37,426 nucleotides of DNA, from NCBI GenBank assembly GCA_964517355.1, contig CAZFCK010000017.1, positions 1 to 37,426 of the forward strand, in the 5' to 3' direction. Both the position numbers and the translations under genes were made by a program. Each line of letters opens with the position of its first letter. Position 1 is the first letter of the stretch. The DNA comes from CAZFCK01 sp964517355. Lineage in GTDB: Bacteria > Desulfobacterota > Desulfovibrionia > Desulfovibrionales > Desulfovibrionaceae. Shown piece after piece: positions 34,096 through 37,426 of the stretch. The notes under the pieces were generated by a model. That model made no database searches. It was not told the DNA's origin and saw nothing but the letters and a program-made list of their open reading frames with translations.

Positions 34096-36927
34096 ATGAG
34101 TGATTTGCGCCCCACCCGCCCCGTCTCCATATGGTTCAGGCCCCTCAAGACCTGCTACGCCAACTTGATGCGCGACCTGTGCAAGACAGCGGTCCACGCC
34201 GCCACCGGCAACGTGGCCGAAGCCGCGGCAACGGTTCTGGACATTCCAGCCAATTTTTCCTTTAAGGATGACCCGAACCAGGCCATTTGGACGCTCATCC
34301 ACCGCGCCCTGTGCCGCGCCGTCACAGAGATCATGGCGGGCTACCGCGACGTGCTGGCCACGGACAACTGGAAACGCGTCGAAGAGCTCGCCGGGACCTA
34401 TGCGTCCTTTCTGGAGGAGCAGGACGTCACGGTGACTGAAGAACTGCTGGAAAACCCGCGCAGTTTCGCGCTGCTGCCCCGCCTTCAGGAGATGCTCAAA
34501 GACTTTCTCCTGGCAATGGGCTTTGACGAAAAATATCTCCCGGCAGAGGCGGACAAGGAACAGGCCGCCGCGAACATAGCGGCCATGCTGCCCGGCGCAT
34601 TCGTCCACGCCGTGCATCTGGAGTGGAGCGCCGCTCCGGAGACCTACGCCTGCATCGACAAGGCATTCAACACACCCGTCACGGAAGCGCTGAAGCAGGA
34701 GCGCCACTGGAAAAAATACAACGCCTGGCTCAAGATGCAGCCCCAAGAACGGCTCTTTTTCGATGTCATCTCCCTGGAGCAGGTCTTTGTGAACCTGCGC
34801 GCCTATTATGAGGAGCAGCAGCCCCCCGGAGACCGGGCCTGCGCGCCGCACAGGCGAGAGCCGCTTCAGGATTCGCCCTCCGATGCCCCCCCGATCAGGC
34901 ACGTGGTGGACCTGGAAGAACACATCATGGCCTGGCTCAAGGCCGGGGACAGGGAAGACGCCGTGCGCGTCGTCAGCGGCGCCCCCGGATCAGGAAAAAC
35001 CTCCTGCCTCAAAAGGCTGGCCGCGCGCCTGGCGGATGCGCCTGACCGGCGGTCCCTGTTCATCCCCTTGCACAGGCTCAAATTCACCACCCTGAAGGCA
35101 TCCGTGGGCGAATTCGCCGAATCCAACGGTTTTACCCGCAACCCCCTGTCCCCGCCCGAGGGCGCGCCGCCCCTCGTCCTCATCCTGGACGGCCTGGACG
35201 AACTGGTCATGCAGGGCAGGGCCGGAGTCCAGGCGGCCAGGGAGTTCATGACCGAGGTCGGGCAGACCGTGCGCAACGCCAACCAATCCATCAATAATGC
35301 GCTCAAGCTCCAGATCATCGTGGGGGGGCGCGAAGTGGCGGTGCAGGAAAGCCGCCCCCTGTTTTGCGCCGGAAACCGCGTATTGCACGTGCTGCCCTAC
35401 GCCATGGAGCAAAATGAAAAAGACACAACTCAATGGCGCCGGTATGAAGACGCCGCCGACCGTTATTTCTCCTATGACGATCCTGAAAACCTGCTGCACG
35501 GCGATCAGCGCCATATCTGGTGGGGCAAATATTTCACGGCCAAGGGACGCACACTGGCGTAAAAAGGCATCCCTCATGAATTACTGGATAATTCGGAACT
35601 GCGGCCCATCACGGCGCAGCCCCTGCTCAATTACCTCCTTGCTCTGAGCCGGGAAGGCGGCCTGGATTTCTCCACGGGGGATGTGGCCCTGAACCTGATT
35701 TACGAGGACTTTCTGCATAAAATTCATGAACGGGTCTGGGGTCTGGGGCATCCCGTGCATGAAAACATCGATTATAACACATTCGCTTCACTTCTGCAGG
35801 AAATCGCCGTGGCCGCCTGGCACAGCGGCGACGCCCGGCACGTCACGGCCGCGGCCATTGAAAAACGCTGCTCCCAGGCCGGAAAGAAAAACCTCTGGGA
35901 GCAGTTCGAAGGCAAAGCGCGGGAATGCGAGGTCCCTCTCATCATGCTCTCCTTTTTTTTCCGCAGCGCGCACAGGATCAGCAGCGCGGAGCGGCGCTTT
36001 GAATTCACCCACAAGAGTTTCAGCGAGTACCTCATTGCCCGCCGCCTGCTGGAGCTGGTGCGGGACATCCACGAGGAGCGCAACAGAAACAGGGACAATC
36101 CCGGCAAGGGCTGGACCGTGCCCGACGCCCTGCTGAAGCTCATCGAAATCTGTGGCCCCGCGCCCCTGGACTTTGATATCTTCGATTTTGTGCTGCGGGA
36201 GGCCGCCCAGGACACACACTCCCCTGACGCCGTGAAAGGCTGGCAGCTAAGCCTGTGCGAGCTCATGCGCCATCAGGTGCGCGCATCCCTGCCCATGGAA
36301 AAAACGGACATACGCACCTTTCAGGAGATGCAGCGCCAGGCCCTGAACGCGGAGCTGAATCTCATGGCCCTGATCAACGCCTGCGCGCGGCGCACGCGAG
36401 CCGTCTCGCTCATCGACTGGCCGGATGAAGGGGCCTTCGGCAGGTTCCTTTCACGGCAATATCCACAGATTGTGTTCTTGGATAACACGTTGTTGCGCCG
36501 CATCGTGTCCCATCAGGACCTGCTGTGGCAAATGCTTCACGGGAGATATCTTCAGGGCATAAATTTGAATAAATGCAATCTAGAAGAAACCGATTTCAGT
36601 TTCACCGACCTCACCGGAGCAAACCTCAGCGGTGCAAAACTCAGCGGAGTAAACCTCATCGATACAAATCTCAGCGGAGCGGACCTCAGCGAAGCGGACC
36701 TCAGCGGAGCGAACCTCAGCGGAGCGGACCTCAGCCGAGCAGATCTCATTGGAGCGGACCTCAGCAGAGCAAAACTCAACGAAGCGGACCTCAGAGGAGC
36801 GGACCTCAGAGGAGCGGACCTCAGCGGAGCGAACCTCAGCAGAGCGGACCTCAGAGGGGCGAAGGTCGCTCCAGAGTACCTTGAAGGCGCAGTCACAGAA
36901 GGCGCGATACCGCCCTGGGATGACTGA
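34096..36927 (+). pseudogene. NACHT NTPase with pentapeptide repeats, split by an in-frame stop
   Basis: From ATG 34096 (AGAGGA at 34082-34087) the frame runs to TAA at 35560, then in the same frame, with no shift, to the stop at 36927: 943 residues if read through. The first part (residues 1-260) is helical and unrecognised; a NACHT domain follows with Walker A GAPGSGKTS at 295-303 and Walker B LVLILDGLDEL at 360-370. After the stop the frame continues with KGIPHELLDNSELRPITAQP, RRFEFTHKSFSEYLIARRLL (a NACHT-associated helical motif), and A(D/N)LSG pentapeptide repeats at about 820-925. STAND NTPases of this type often act as pathogen sensors, here by inference. The downstream half has only a GTG at 35683 and no ribosome site, so two working genes are unlikely. 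Readthrough or a sequencing error are alternatives. Confidence 0.85.
36600..36870 (+). repeat. 15-bp coding tandem repeats of the pentapeptide region
   Basis: The DNA repeats units close to CTCAGCGGAGCGGAC, encoding A(D/N)LSG-type pentapeptides that form a right-handed quadrilateral helix. Because of the periodicity, ORFs appear on both strands and in other frames; these are shadows. Confidence 0.9.
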
Positions 36928-37041
36928 GCCGCCCACGGACGTGCATTGGAATGCCGAGGGGCGCCGCGATGTGGCCGCGCAACATGTACCGTTTGCGCTC
37001 AATGCTCAAGTAGCGGAAACAGAAGTTTTTTCTCTCCATAA

Positions 37042-37260
37042 TTATACCGTTTTCTGTTCATAGTATCAGCGCATAGTCCCCCTTTCCGTATTGTAGGAGA
37101 AATTACCCGGCTTGGGAAAATGTCAGAAACGCTACAGTATCTATCTAATATTATGATATTAAAAGTTTTGGAAAGGGGGTCCGGGGGGAGAACCCTTTTC
37201 AAAGGGTTTCCCCCCGGAAAAATGCATTAATTAAATTAGAAACGGGAAATGGTATTATAT
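37042..37260. repeat. Long intergenic repeat, copy 2, with terminator-like hairpin
   Basis: Shares its block order with 31006-31280. It includes the hairpin at 37180-37218: TCCGGGGGGAGAACCCTTTT pairs with AAAGGGTTTCCCCCCGGA. The hairpin is the same element as 17247-17281. The interval 36928-37392 has no gene. Confidence 0.8.
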
Positions 37261-37351
37261 ACCGCTGAAATATGCCGCAAGGGGCGCTGGGGATACACGC
37301 GCGCCCGCCCCACAAGAGAGGGGCAAAGGAGTGGTTTTGGAGGCAAGAAGC

Positions 37352-37386
37352 AAAAAAAAGACCCGGTGAAAACCGGGTCTTTTTGA
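37352..37386 (-). terminator. rRNA operon terminator
   Basis: AAAAAGACCCGGT at 37355-37367 pairs perfectly with ACCGGGTCTTTTT at 37372-37384 (four-base loop). On the minus strand it is followed by an eight-base T-run, just after the 5S gene. Confidence 0.92.
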
Positions 37387-37392
37387 AAAGGA

Positions 37393-37426
37393 TGCCCTGG
37401 CAGCGGCCTACTTTCCCACGAACTCC
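37393..37426 (-). rRNA. rrf: 5S rRNA, 3' end only
   Basis: On the minus strand the window starts GGAGTTCGTGGGAAAGTAGG and continues CCGCTGCCAGGGCA, the typical 3' end of 5S rRNA (AGTAGG and GCTGCCAGG). The rest lies to the right of the window, so an rRNA operon is expected there. Confidence 0.88.

Noticed and set aside
36552..36896. A minus-strand frame with Leu-Arg-Ser repeats in the pentapeptide region
   Set aside because: It is the antisense of the 15-bp coding repeats; no spacers or palindromic repeats, so not a CRISPR array either.

Overview
The window reads as chromosomal DNA of a moderately GC-rich Gram-negative bacterium. The likeliest group is Desulfovibrionaceae or a related lineage, inferred from gene content and intergenic style (YajQ, a tesA-ybbA-ybbP set, KatG beside a Fur-family regulator, many palindromic intergenic repeats). 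No marker gene fixes the taxon. The end of a 5S rRNA gene lies at the right edge on the minus strand, so an rRNA operon continues to the right.

Left third (1-14358) is an accessory island, transcribed leftward. Positions 1-7390 hold the first half of a BREX phage-defence operon: a small helix-turn-helix protein, BrxA, BrxB, BrxC and PglX/BrxX (cut by the window edge). Junctions overlap or are tight (11 bp, 14 bp, a TAATG join, then a 17-bp gap). The order fits type 1 BREX, which predicts pglZ and brxL to the left. Positions 7888-12766 hold a mobilisation-replication operon: a small DNA-binding-like protein, a TOPRIM/DUF3987 primase-helicase, MobC, and a ColE1-type relaxase with mobB and mobD nested in another frame. 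An AT-rich orphan gene (12839-14119) and tRNA-Thr(CGT) close the region. The tRNA is a plausible integration site, but no integrase and no tRNA-end duplicate was found here.

Middle (14359-25151) looks like core genome: a MATE exporter, YajQ, an ABC exporter pair (YbbA/YbbP type) divergent from TesA, a LysE-type exporter, and PerR-like regulator plus KatG.

Right part (25152-33540) carries mainly envelope or secreted proteins: a multi-span membrane protein, a DUF3859-like secreted protein, a GH19 chitinase-like enzyme, a C45/penicillin-acyltransferase-like Ntn hydrolase and an NHL beta-propeller. The last three are unrelated in their bodies but share a similar C-terminal tail (VP motif, hydrophobic span), suggesting a common sorting or anchoring route. 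Two identical 105-bp repeats in inverted orientation bracket 25448-31724, and a third copy, 82% identical, lies at 22153-22257.

Right end (33541-37426): a NACHT NTPase with C-terminal pentapeptide repeats, a STAND-type candidate defence protein, is split by one in-frame TAA codon. It lies between two terminator-like hairpins of related sequence, one of which belongs to the 5S rRNA gene.
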